A DNA stretch of 64,000 nucleotides. Origin: Jeotgalibacillus terrae (GTDB lineage Bacteria; Bacillota; Bacilli; Bacillales; Jeotgalibacillaceae). The notes beneath the pieces are model-generated. The model was not told where the DNA came from, ran no database searches, and worked only from the letters and a program-made list of their open reading frames with translations. The stretch is taken from positions 177,351-241,350 of the forward strand of contig NZ_JAFBDK010000006.1 of NCBI RefSeq assembly GCF_016908195.1, in the 5' to 3' direction. Both the position numbers and the translations under genes were made by a program. How positions within the stretch are numbered: position 1 is the stretch's first letter; each line of letters begins with the position of its first letter. Below, piece by piece: positions 1-8,830 of this stretch.

Positions 1-543
1 GACCGGAATCCCTTTCTCCTGGGCGATACGGCAAACCAGTTCAAGATCAATTAATTCCATCGTTGGATTAATCGGAGTTTCCACATAAATACATGCAGTA
101 TTTGGTAAAATCGATTGTTTCATTGATTCTTCAGAAGACAGATCAGCAAATTCATGTGTAATCCCAAATTTCTCTTCCATCATTTCCAGCAAACCAAATG
201 TACAGCCATACACCCCTTTAGAACAGACGACATGATCGCCTGACTTCAGCAGGTAAAATAAGATCGCTGATACAGCAGCCATTCCTGAACCAAATGCAAG
301 CGCGCCGCCGCCTTCTTCAATTGCTGTCATCCTGTCTTCAAGTACTCTGACAGTCGGATTACCTAAACGCGAATATATATATCCTTCTTCATCACCTGCA
401 AAACGTTTCTCTCCCTGGGCTGCATGATCGAACGTGTATGTGGATGTCTGAAAAAGTGGTGGTGTTAATGAACCTTCATACTGCTTAGAATCATACCCGC
501 TGTGAATAACCTCAGTTTCAATCCTTTTTCTCTCTTTGCTCAT
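1..543 (-). CDS. PLP-dependent trans-sulfuration enzyme, methionine gamma-lyase / cystathionine gamma-lyase type (3' end cut by window)
   Basis: The first 181 codons read without a stop and run off the left edge. The ATG at 543-541 follows a good GGGGAG ribosome site. The protein carries the Cys/Met-metabolism PLP family pattern: YSR near residues 57-59 with GNPT behind it, SGMAA near 86-90 (cofactor phosphate pocket) and ETPINPT near 155-161. These enzymes cleave or form C-S bonds in methionine, cystathionine or homocysteine in the cytoplasm. The PLP lysine lies outside the window, so the exact reaction cannot be chosen between gamma-lyase and gamma-synthase. A cre-like site lies just upstream. 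Family membership is firm; substrate is inference. Confidence 0.85.
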   Translation of the reverse strand, partial: MSKERKRIETEVIHSGYDSKQYEGSLTPPLFQTSTYTFDHAAQGEKRFAGDEEGYIYSRLGNPTVRVLEDRMTAIEEGGGALAFGSGMAAVSAILFYLLKSGDHVVCSKGVYGCTFGLLEMMEEKFGITHEFADLSSEESMKQSILPNTACIYVETPINPTMELIDLELVCRIAQEKGIPV

Positions 544-561
544 GATAAGCTCCCCTTAAAA

Positions 562-575
562 TGTAATCGCTTTCA
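562..575 (-). promoter_or_regulatory. cre-like CcpA operator upstream of the PLP gene
   Basis: On the + strand TGTAATCGCTTTCA fits the catabolite-responsive element consensus TGWNANCGNTNWCA at all 14 positions. It sits about 20 nt upstream of the start codon of the gene at 1-543, a place where CcpA binding would block transcription. ccpA itself is in this window. Sequence match is seen; regulation is inference. Confidence 0.6.
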
Positions 576-624
576 TTTCCTATTTTACTTGTTTTTCATT
601 AAATTTCAATATGATAGCCAATAT

Positions 625-666
625 GAAAAAAAGCAGCTATTACACAATTGTGTAAATACGCTGCTT
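625..666 (-). terminator. intrinsic terminator of dgcP
   Basis: Arms AAGCAGC (631-637) and GCTGCTT (660-666) enclose a perfect 16-bp palindrome TTACACAATTGTGTAA (640-655). On the minus strand the stem is followed by a run of seven T. It lies 27 nt past the dgcP stop codon. Confidence 0.8.
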
Positions 667-692
667 CCTTTAGTCAGTATGCGATCAACTAA

Positions 693-2549
693 TCAGTTTA
701 TTTTAACTTTTGGATGATCCAGTTTTTCAGCATCACCATTTAACCACACGACCTGATTTTTACCTGAATTTTTCGCCTGATATAATGCAACATCGGCCCG
801 TCTGACAAGGTTAATCATCAGATCAGGCTTACTGCGGCTCCAGTTTGATACGCCGCATGAGATCGTGACTGATGGGTCAGTGGTTTCCTGAACAGACTGT
901 CTCAGCTTTTCAGTCAGCGCTACACCTTCTTTTAAAGACATATTACTGAAATACAGAGCCAGCTCTTCTCCTCCCCATCTTGCCCCAACGCTATTTTCCT
1001 TCTCAAGCAGACGCAGTTGTCCCGCCAGTTGAATAATGACCTGATCACCTACCTGATGACCATACGTATCATTGACCTTTTTGAAGTTATCAATATCAAT
1101 TAAGATGAATACACCTTTTTCATCGCGCTTTATTGACTCTTCTACAAACTGATCCAGATAGTGACGTGCATACAAGCCGGTCATATGATCACGGTTGATC
1201 ATTTCCTGCATTTCAACCCGGAGCATTGCATTAACTAATGCCAATGCCGAATGGTGAACAATTGATTTAAATAATTTATACATTTCAAATGAAAAAGCAT
1301 ACGAGTCCTTATGCAGCACAACACAGAATCCCTTCAGCTGCTTGTGATGAACCATTGGTACTGCAATAAGTGAGCGATACCCTGCTTCAAGATCACAATC
1401 AGACATATAGACGGCATCGGTACCGTCGAAAAGTTGCTGTTTAACATTCTCTATATAGACTTTACCTTCTACAGTCTCAAAAAAAGCAGAACTGCCTTCA
1501 ACAGTTTTCCACTCATCACCTTCAACCCAAACGAATCCTGTCTGATCCGGTTTAAGCGCTTTTTTGATCTGATTCGCCAGGTAACCCATCATTTCATTTA
1601 AATTCAGGTTTGCATTTAATTCATGAGACAAGTCATTAATCAGCTTCAGATCATCAATCAGCTGTCTGGATTGCTCATACAGCTTTGCATTCTCCAGTGC
1701 GTTCCCGGCAGTGGTTGATAACACCTTGATAAATTCAATCTCATGCTTCTTCAGCGCTTTGTTGATCGACCCTTCCGTTTTTAAAAGCCCGTAAACCCCC
1801 TGCTTACCTTTTAAAGGAGAGTACATAGCAGAATGATCGTCCCGCTCATCAATTGTAATTTCTGAGGAAACAAATGCATGCATCAGTGCCTCATTACTCG
1901 TCTGATAATCAATATATTCAATTGGCAGACCTTTCTCCACTCCCTGATCATCTGAAAGAATGAGCGTGAAAGTGTAATAAGGAAACGTATTTTTTAAAGA
2001 GTGAATAATTTTTGCAAGCACTTCGGAAACATTCATATGGGAATTGAATGCCTCTGTCACCTCGAACAATTCATGATATCTCTTTCGTTCTGTAGCTGTT
2101 ACAAGCATTCTCCGGACATTCTGATAAAGGACTGATGTATCGCATGCAAGTACTGAAATCATAACCGGATTCTTTACCCACTCAGCTTCAGGAAGAGCCC
2201 GGACTGCAATGAAACCCATTAATTCAGACCTTTCGAAGCAGGGAATTAAAATATCTCCCTGTTTCAGCATCCATTCATCCCGGTCCATAATCATGTATGG
2301 TTCATTACCAATATGCTCGATCAGCCGCTGACCGCCGATAGGCCGTCCAGGCTGCTTTTCAATATATTCATGCAGACCATCGCCTTCCATATATAAATAG
2401 AAGGTTTCTTCCACATCAAAATGTTCTTTTAACAGAATTGACAATTGACGATACCAAGACCTAATTGAAATTTCCCCTGACATAGAGTGCGCCAGAATAT
2501 CAAATACACCGGCTTTAAAGCGGTCCATAAATGGTTTCAGCGAATCCAT
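693..2549 (-). CDS. dgcP: cytosolic diguanylate cyclase with GAF-type sensory region (DgcP/YtrP)
   Basis: A 618-residue protein with no membrane segment. The N-terminal two thirds look like GAF-type sensor domains, and the C-terminal GGDEF domain makes cyclic di-GMP from two GTP. The active-site loop is GGEEL (526-530), a functional variant of GGDEF. The product-inhibition I-site RxxD is absent: the residues at that place are KENS. Gene order next to rpsD matches B. subtilis dgcP (ytrP), whose product is a GAF-GAF-GGDEF protein of similar length; the ytsP gene found between them there is missing here. ATG follows GAAGGTGA. A terminator lies just downstream. Confidence 0.9.
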   Translation of the reverse strand: MDSLKPFMDRFKAGVFDILAHSMSGEISIRSWYRQLSILLKEHFDVEETFYLYMEGDGLHEYIEKQPGRPIGGQRLIEHIGNEPYMIMDRDEWMLKQGDILIPCFERSELMGFIAVRALPEAEWVKNPVMISVLACDTSVLYQNVRRMLVTATERKRYHELFEVTEAFNSHMNVSEVLAKIIHSLKNTFPYYTFTLILSDDQGVEKGLPIEYIDYQTSNEALMHAFVSSEITIDERDDHSAMYSPLKGKQGVYGLLKTEGSINKALKKHEIEFIKVLSTTAGNALENAKLYEQSRQLIDDLKLINDLSHELNANLNLNEMMGYLANQIKKALKPDQTGFVWVEGDEWKTVEGSSAFFETVEGKVYIENVKQQLFDGTDAVYMSDCDLEAGYRSLIAVPMVHHKQLKGFCVVLHKDSYAFSFEMYKLFKSIVHHSALALVNAMLRVEMQEMINRDHMTGLYARHYLDQFVEESIKRDEKGVFILIDIDNFKKVNDTYGHQVGDQVIIQLAGQLRLLEKENSVGARWGGEELALYFSNMSLKEGVALTEKLRQSVQETTDPSVTISCGVSNWSRSKPDLMINLVRRADVALYQAKNSGKNQVVWLNGDAEKLDHPKVKIN

Positions 2550-2620
2550 CTTTTCACCTTCGTCTCTTTGGTATAATATTACTACTTGTTTATGTATTTT
2601 TCAGATATTTACAAATATTA

Positions 2621-2629
2621 ATTATAGCA
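2621..2629 (-). promoter_or_regulatory. extended -10 promoter for dgcP
   Basis: On the minus strand TGCTATAAT gives a perfect TATAAT preceded by TG one base away, the extended -10 form that needs little -35 contact. It is about 70 nt upstream of the dgcP start. No convincing -35 was seen. Confidence 0.5.
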
Positions 2630-2724
2630 CAATTCCTGTTGAATACTATAGTTTCATTTTGACTTTTAAAACAGACTTTTCACCAAAAAGTGCAGCGGGT
2701 TTCTTCACAATTCCTTGAAAGAAG

Positions 2725-2753
2725 TTGACAAAAAGTTTTATAAATTGTATGAT
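2725..2753 (+). promoter_or_regulatory. strong sigma-A promoter of rpsD
   Basis: TTGACA (2725-2730), 17-nt spacer, TATGAT (2748-2753). This is the closest match to the vegetative consensus in the window, as expected for a ribosomal protein gene. Transcription would begin near 2760 and leave a leader of about 180 nt. Confidence 0.85.
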
Positions 2754-2759
2754 GTTCTT

Positions 2760-2940
2760 TGTGTAAAATAATGCAGCCTTTTGTGAACACATGAATTGCT
2801 CATTTTGTTCCTGTTGTATACAGGTGCATCGTGTAACCCCTGCTGCAGGGCGATGGTGCAAGATAACAAAATGGGGATTGATGGTTTATCACATGGTTTT
2901 TATTTTACAACAAAATAAAAACACAAGGAGGAGTCAAATT
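2760..2940 (+). promoter_or_regulatory. rpsD leader with S4 autoregulatory structure
   Basis: The 5' untranslated region between promoter and ATG is about 180 nt. It ends in a perfect 11-bp stem, GTTTTTATTTT (2896-2906) and AAAATAAAAAC (2912-2922) with loop ACAAC, whose 3' arm stops two bases before the ribosome site AAGGAGGA (2925-2932). In Bacillus, S4 represses its own translation by binding the rpsD leader. The hairpin is seen; that it is part of the S4 target is inference. Confidence 0.65.
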
Positions 2941-3543
2941 ATGGCTCGTTATACAGGTCCATCTTGGAAACTGTCTCGTCGTCTTGGTGTATCACTAAGC
3001 GGCACTGGAAAAGAATTAGAAAAGCGTCCTTACGCTCCGGGTCCACACGGTCCTACTCAGCGTAAAAAACTATCTGAATATGGTCTTCAGCTTCAGGAGA
3101 AGCAGAAGCTTCGTCACACTTATGGCGTAACTGAGCGTCAGTTCCGTAACCTATTCGATAAAGCAGGTAAATTACCTGGACGTCACGGCGATAACTTCAT
3201 GATTCTTCTTGAAACTCGTCTTGATAACCTTGTATACCGTCTTGGTCTTGCACGTACTCGTCGTCAGGCGCGTCAGCTTGTAAACCACGGACACATTCTT
3301 GTTGATGGTTCACGCGTTGACATCCCGTCATACAGCGTAAAGCCAGGACAATCAATCAGCCTTCGTGAAAAATCACAGAAGCTTAACATTGTTCAGGAAG
3401 CAATCGAGCTTAACAGCTTCACGCCTGAGTATGTATCATTCGATGCTGACAAGCTTGAAGGTACATTCACTCGTTTCCCTGAGCGTAACGAACTAGCTGC
3501 TGATATCAACGAAGCACTAATCGTAGAATTCTACTCTCGTTAA
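2941..3543 (+). CDS. rpsD: 30S ribosomal protein S4
   Basis: A 200-residue protein, the same length as B. subtilis S4, with the typical start [16 protein letters not shown] and the S4 RNA-binding fold around residues 90-155. S4 is a primary 16S rRNA binder that nucleates 30S assembly and also represses its own synthesis. The reading frame stays open upstream to 2791, but the ATG at 2941 has the consensus ribosome site (spacing 8) and matches the family N-terminus, so the upstream extension is leader RNA. Monocistronic: own promoter before it, strong terminator after it. Confidence 0.98.
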   Translation: MARYTGPSWKLSRRLGVSLSGTGKELEKRPYAPGPHGPTQRKKLSEYGLQLQEKQKLRHTYGVTERQFRNLFDKAGKLPGRHGDNFMILLETRLDNLVYRLGLARTRRQARQLVNHGHILVDGSRVDIPSYSVKPGQSISLREKSQKLNIVQEAIELNSFTPEYVSFDADKLEGTFTRFPERNELAADINEALIVEFYSR

Positions 3544-3570
3544 TCTTAGAATGCTTGAGATTAACATCAA

Positions 3571-3611
3571 AAAAGCCTCTGAAATGTTTAATCGACATTT
3601 CAGAGGCTTTT
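3571..3611 (+). terminator. rpsD terminator
   Basis: A perfect 17-bp stem, AAAAGCCTCTGAAATGT (3571-3587) and its complement (3595-3611) with a 7-nt loop and a T-rich end. It lies 28 nt past the rpsD stop. Confidence 0.9.
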
Positions 3612-3691
3612 CTTATGTCTGATTTTGCACACTGTGTATGATAAGATAATTGAGGCCGAACAGAAATTTGCCATTAACAGGAGTGATTCAC

Positions 3692-4858
3692 TTGGAAAAG
3701 AAAGATGTAGCCGGTATTCGTAATCAATTGAAGACTGATAATGATCTTCTCAGAATTTCTGATATCTTTAACGTATATATCATGAAAGAATCCACCGAAA
3801 TTTATCATGCTGAAAGACAGCCTTTTGAAATGCTCGATAGCGACCAGCAGGAACTTTTCATGAAAAATTTCAAAAAAGTACTGACCGGCCAGATGAATGA
3901 AAAACTATTTGAATTGAAATTTAAGCGCGATGCTGAAAACAGCAGTCAGCTGATTTTACATAAAGGACTTCTCAGTGAAGGTGAAGACTGGCAGGAACAG
4001 ATGCTGACGATGACTGAAAAAATGATTCAAAATCCGTTTGAAAAAGATATTGTGATCACTTTTATCAGAGGCGAATATATGAAGCCGACAAGAAAAAGAA
4101 GCGAAGAATCAGAAGAAAGCAGCCGGGACACTGTTTACTCCCATCCGTTTACACTATGTGCAATCAATAAAACGGAAGAACCGAAAAAAGAAATACAGTT
4201 TGATTATATTGAAAAAGAATTTAAATATAAAGTAGAGGTAGATCCGGTTATTGACCTGAAAAATCCAATGACAGGATTCCTGTTTCCTTGTATTACAAAC
4301 CATGCATCCGACGTCAACCACGTACTGTATGCGGCACCAAAAGCAAATGAGCCGGACTTTCATTTTATTGAAGAAGTGCTGAATGGTGAGGATATCATGA
4401 CTGCACAGGAAGATAAGGCTGTCTTTGAAGAAGTGATTAAGAGCGTTGTCGGTGACCAGCTCTCCCCTTCCACACTTGCAAAAGTATATAGTGAAATTCA
4501 TACAACAATTGAGGAAAATGAAGAAGATGAGCCGCCTAAGCTCGACTATAAAGATGTTGAGCGCGTATTAACAAACAGCGGACAGCAGGTGGAGACTGAT
4601 AAAGTGAAGGAAGCTTTTCAGCTGATTACAGATAATGAGGCGTATGAGTTAAAAGCAGGCAGTATTGTGCCAAAATTCAAGACGAAGTCCATCAAGATCC
4701 AGACAATGATTGCTAACATTTCAATCAGCCCTCAGGATCTCCAGTATGTCAGGCAGGTTAATTACAAAGGGAAACGCTGCATTATGATTGAGATTGAGGA
4801 AGATGCAGAGATTGATGGTTTTAAAATGCTGCCTGAGGCGTTTGGTGAAGGTTCATGA
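3692..4858 (+). CDS. DUF4317 family protein of unknown function
   Basis: A 388-residue soluble acidic protein. The TTG at 3692 is chosen because AGGAG (3679-3683) precedes it by 8 nt and the N-terminus MEKKDVAGIRNQL matches my memory of the DUF4317 family start; the frame is open back to 3650 without a ribosome site. DUF4317 proteins have a segment like ISDIFNVYIMKEST near the N-terminus followed by an E/F-rich region, as here. No catalytic motif, signal peptide or membrane helix is visible. The family is, from memory, mainly clostridial, so its place behind rpsD in a Bacillales genome suggests gain by transfer or patchy retention. Function unknown. Confidence 0.75.
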   Translation: MEKKDVAGIRNQLKTDNDLLRISDIFNVYIMKESTEIYHAERQPFEMLDSDQQELFMKNFKKVLTGQMNEKLFELKFKRDAENSSQLILHKGLLSEGEDWQEQMLTMTEKMIQNPFEKDIVITFIRGEYMKPTRKRSEESEESSRDTVYSHPFTLCAINKTEEPKKEIQFDYIEKEFKYKVEVDPVIDLKNPMTGFLFPCITNHASDVNHVLYAAPKANEPDFHFIEEVLNGEDIMTAQEDKAVFEEVIKSVVGDQLSPSTLAKVYSEIHTTIEENEEDEPPKLDYKDVERVLTNSGQQVETDKVKEAFQLITDNEAYELKAGSIVPKFKTKSIKIQTMIANISISPQDLQYVRQVNYKGKRCIMIEIEEDAEIDGFKMLPEAFGEGS

Positions 4859-5009
4859 AAAAGCATTGAATAAATACTAAGTCATATATTCAACCGTTTT
4901 TAATTATGATCTCATTTTTTCAACCAATCATTAAATATAATAGACAGTTCGCCTATTTTATTCATTGGCAACTGCCTCTTCAACTACAAAACTTTTTATT
5001 AATAACTTA

Positions 5010-5134
5010 GGTTCATTGAAGTGGAAGGCCTGGACTCCGGGACGATTAGTGGGACAGCTGAGACCCCGCAACCGAAGGTGAGGAGGCTCAGCGACCACCG
5101 TCCGGAAAGCCTACGTCTGAAACGTAAATGAACC
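5010..5134 (+). repeat. structured intergenic element A (forward)
   Basis: Member of an eight-copy family in this window. Outer arms GGTTCATT (5010-5017) and AATGAACC (5127-5134) are complementary. The core stem is GCTGAG (5057-5062) with CTCAGC (5087-5092), holding the constant ACCCCGC and GAGGAGG segments and the apical hairpin ACC-GAA-GGT. It lies between two convergent gene ends. The other part of this 328-nt gap, 4859-5009, is AT-rich and holds nothing recognised. Confidence 0.8.
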
Positions 5135-5186
5135 GGTCAATTTTTTGCCAGCTTATTTAACAAACTCATGATCGAACCAAATTTCA

Positions 5187-6707
5187 CTATTTCTTTTTCA
5201 AAGGAGTAACAGCCGGCCCTTCAAGTACAGCGCCGTCAAAGGCGAATCGTGAACCGTGGCATGGGCAGTCCCATGAACGGTCGTCCTGATTCCATGCACA
5301 TTCACACCCCATATGTGTACATGTAATATCAACTTTATGAAGTTTTCCTTCCCCATCACGGTAAGCGCCTGTCTTCCCGCTTTGATCTTTAATAATGCCG
5401 CCTTCACCACTTAAAATATCCTCTTCAGATTTGCCCGGGCTCTTCAGTTTCCCTTTAACAAGCTCAGCTCCAACATTGGCATTTTCACTGACAAATGTTC
5501 CGATTGAAGATGATACATCATGGGCTGATGGATCAAACAGATTTTGAAAACGGTTATGTTTGTGGGTGATTAAATCTTTGATGATATGAGCAGCTGCTGT
5601 TCCGCCGGTCATCCCCCACTTTCTGAAGCCTGTCGCAATATAAATGTGATCATGGTGACCTGTAACCAGACCTGCATATGGAATACCGCTGACTGTATAT
5701 AAATCCTGAGAGGACCATCTGTACTTAAAATCACTCACGCCGAATTTTGCTTTAGCAAATGACTCAAGTCGCTCGTATCTGCTTCCTTCAATATCATTCT
5801 GACCGGTTTTATGCCCCTCACCACCAATTATCAAAAGCTTTTTCCCGTCTTGATATGGCGTCGTTCTGATTGATTTTGTCGGATTCTCTGCACTGATATA
5901 CATCCCATCTGCAAATGATTTTTCCACTATGGCTGCTGAGGTATAAGACCGCTCCGGTTTAAGCCTTGAGAAATAGAGGCCTTTAAAATCAACAAAAGGA
6001 AAATGAGTGGCTGCAATCAATTTTTTTGCTCTGATAACATGTCCATCTTCAGTCTTCACTTCTACACCATTACTATGTTCATCAGCATCGAGCAACCGCG
6101 TTTTCTCATAAATCTTTCCGCCAAGTTTGAGATATTCATTCAATAACGCCTTTAAATATTTCACCGGGTGAAACTGAAATTGATTTGGCATTTTTAACAC
6201 GGCAGAAGCTCCCACATCATATGGCATTTGATCAGTGAACTCGCCGTCAATTCCAAGTTCCTGATAAGCCTTCCACTCTTTCTCAAGCTGCTCCGGCTGG
6301 CTGGTTGTGTAAAGACCTGCTTCCTGAATGCTGAAATCGCAGTCAATCTCGTATTCATTAATCTGCTGTTTCATCCAATTCATCGCTTCTGTATTAGCTT
6401 CATAATAGAGCTTTGATTTTTCTTTACCGTGCTGAGACAGAAACTGATCGTAAACCATTCCGTGCTGCGCTGTTACTTTTGCAGTTGTATAGCCGGTTGT
6501 TCCCTGAAACACTCGATTGGCGTCAGCAATTGTCACTTTAAATCCTTCTTTAACAAGCAGCAGTCCAGCTGTAATACCAGCAATACCGGCGCCTGCAATC
6601 AGAATATCGGTCTCATGGCTGCCGGTCAGCTTTTCAGCATCCGGCACCCCGTCTTCAAGCCAGTAAGACTGATTAATAATATATTGGTCGATAAATGATT
6701 CACCCAT
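5187..6707 (-). CDS. FAD-dependent oxidoreductase with C-terminal Rieske [2Fe-2S] domain (YhfW-like)
   Basis: A 506-residue protein joining a DAO-type FAD domain to a Rieske domain. The dinucleotide motif GAGIAG is at residues 39-44. Rieske ligands are C463 and H465 in CTHMGC, and C481 and H484 in CPCHGS. The architecture matches B. subtilis YhfW: electrons probably pass between FAD and the cluster to an unknown amine or other substrate in the cytoplasm. The start at 6707 is preferred over 6743 because GAAGGAGG lies at the right distance before it, inside the longer frame. Substrate unknown. Confidence 0.88.
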   Translation of the reverse strand: MGESFIDQYIINQSYWLEDGVPDAEKLTGSHETDILIAGAGIAGITAGLLLVKEGFKVTIADANRVFQGTTGYTTAKVTAQHGMVYDQFLSQHGKEKSKLYYEANTEAMNWMKQQINEYEIDCDFSIQEAGLYTTSQPEQLEKEWKAYQELGIDGEFTDQMPYDVGASAVLKMPNQFQFHPVKYLKALLNEYLKLGGKIYEKTRLLDADEHSNGVEVKTEDGHVIRAKKLIAATHFPFVDFKGLYFSRLKPERSYTSAAIVEKSFADGMYISAENPTKSIRTTPYQDGKKLLIIGGEGHKTGQNDIEGSRYERLESFAKAKFGVSDFKYRWSSQDLYTVSGIPYAGLVTGHHDHIYIATGFRKWGMTGGTAAAHIIKDLITHKHNRFQNLFDPSAHDVSSSIGTFVSENANVGAELVKGKLKSPGKSEEDILSGEGGIIKDQSGKTGAYRDGEGKLHKVDITCTHMGCECAWNQDDRSWDCPCHGSRFAFDGAVLEGPAVTPLKKK

Positions 6708-6859
6708 TTTGAAAAAACCTCCTTCGCGCAATACTATTAACATTTCCTACCACTGTCTATTTTAAACAAACGAAATGACAAGATAATGGAAAATTCAGCC
6801 TCCTTCATTTAACATGGAAATATCAAATGCGTAAATAAGGAAAGGTGTTGATCGTTCTG

Positions 6860-7072
6860 ATGAATGATTCCATGAGTTGTCCTGAATGTAATCAACCGTT
6901 AAAGAACGGATATATCGTTTCATCCAGAAGAATTTCCTGGTCAGAATCAGGTGAATCAGCGTGGGCTGAGGATGGAAGTGAAGTGCTCATTAAGGACGCA
7001 TGGTTTAAACTTAAGAAAACCCCGGCATTAAAATGTGAAGCGTGTCATTTGGTGATGTTTAAACATAAATAA
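6860..7072 (+). CDS. small zinc-ribbon protein (DUF6487-like)
   Basis: A protein of about 70 residues with two CxxC knuckles, CPEC near the N-terminus and CEAC near the C-terminus, spaced for one structural zinc. Between them is NGYIVSSRRISWSESG, which resembles the pattern I recall for the DUF6487 zinc-ribbon family. The start is uncertain: AAGGAAAGG (6837-6845) could serve TTG 6848, ATG 6860 or ATG 6872; the last would begin directly at the first knuckle as in relatives. Function unknown. It ends in a terminator shared with tyrS. Confidence 0.7.
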   Translation: MNDSMSCPECNQPLKNGYIVSSRRISWSESGESAWAEDGSEVLIKDAWFKLKKTPALKCEACHLVMFKHK

Positions 7073-7113
7073 AAAAGAGCATCGAATCGCGAATGAATCA
7101 ATTCGATGCTCTT
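7071..7113. terminator. bidirectional terminator between the zinc-ribbon gene and tyrS
   Basis: A perfect 13-bp stem, AAGAGCATCGAAT (7075-7087) and ATTCGATGCTCTT (7101-7113), with six A before it (U tract for the minus strand) and a weaker T-rich end for the plus strand. It sits between convergent gene ends. Confidence 0.85.
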
Positions 7114-7148
7114 CTTGTATGGGATTTAGTACGAACATTTTGACGTGC

Positions 7149-8690
<1,542 letters not shown>

Positions 8691-8711
8691 GTTTTAATAA
8701 AGATAGTTTTA

Positions 8712-8735
8712 GCATAATTAATTTTCTTTTGTCAA
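8712..8735 (-). promoter_or_regulatory. probable tyrS promoter
   Basis: On the minus strand TTGACA (8735-8730) lies upstream of the T-box leader, followed after 18 nt by TAAAAC as a weak -10. The -35 is clear, the -10 is not. Confidence 0.5.
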
Positions 8736-8790
8736 GACTTTACTGTACTCTCGTAATCTCTTTAAATTTACATTTCAACTGTATAAAATA

Positions 8791-8799
8791 TGTTATAAT
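8791..8799 (+). promoter_or_regulatory. extended -10 promoter of the PBP gene
   Basis: TGTTATAAT (8791-8799) is a perfect TATAAT with the TG extension; the -35 region (CATTTC or TTTACA further off) is poor. The ribosome site AAGGAGG follows at 8814-8820. Confidence 0.6.
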
Positions 8800-8830
8800 C
8801 TTTAAGATGCTGCAAGGAGGATGATCTATA

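Noticed and set aside
2791..2940. N-terminal extension of rpsD
   Set aside because: The open frame covers the structured leader; the consensus ribosome site and family N-terminus are at 2941.
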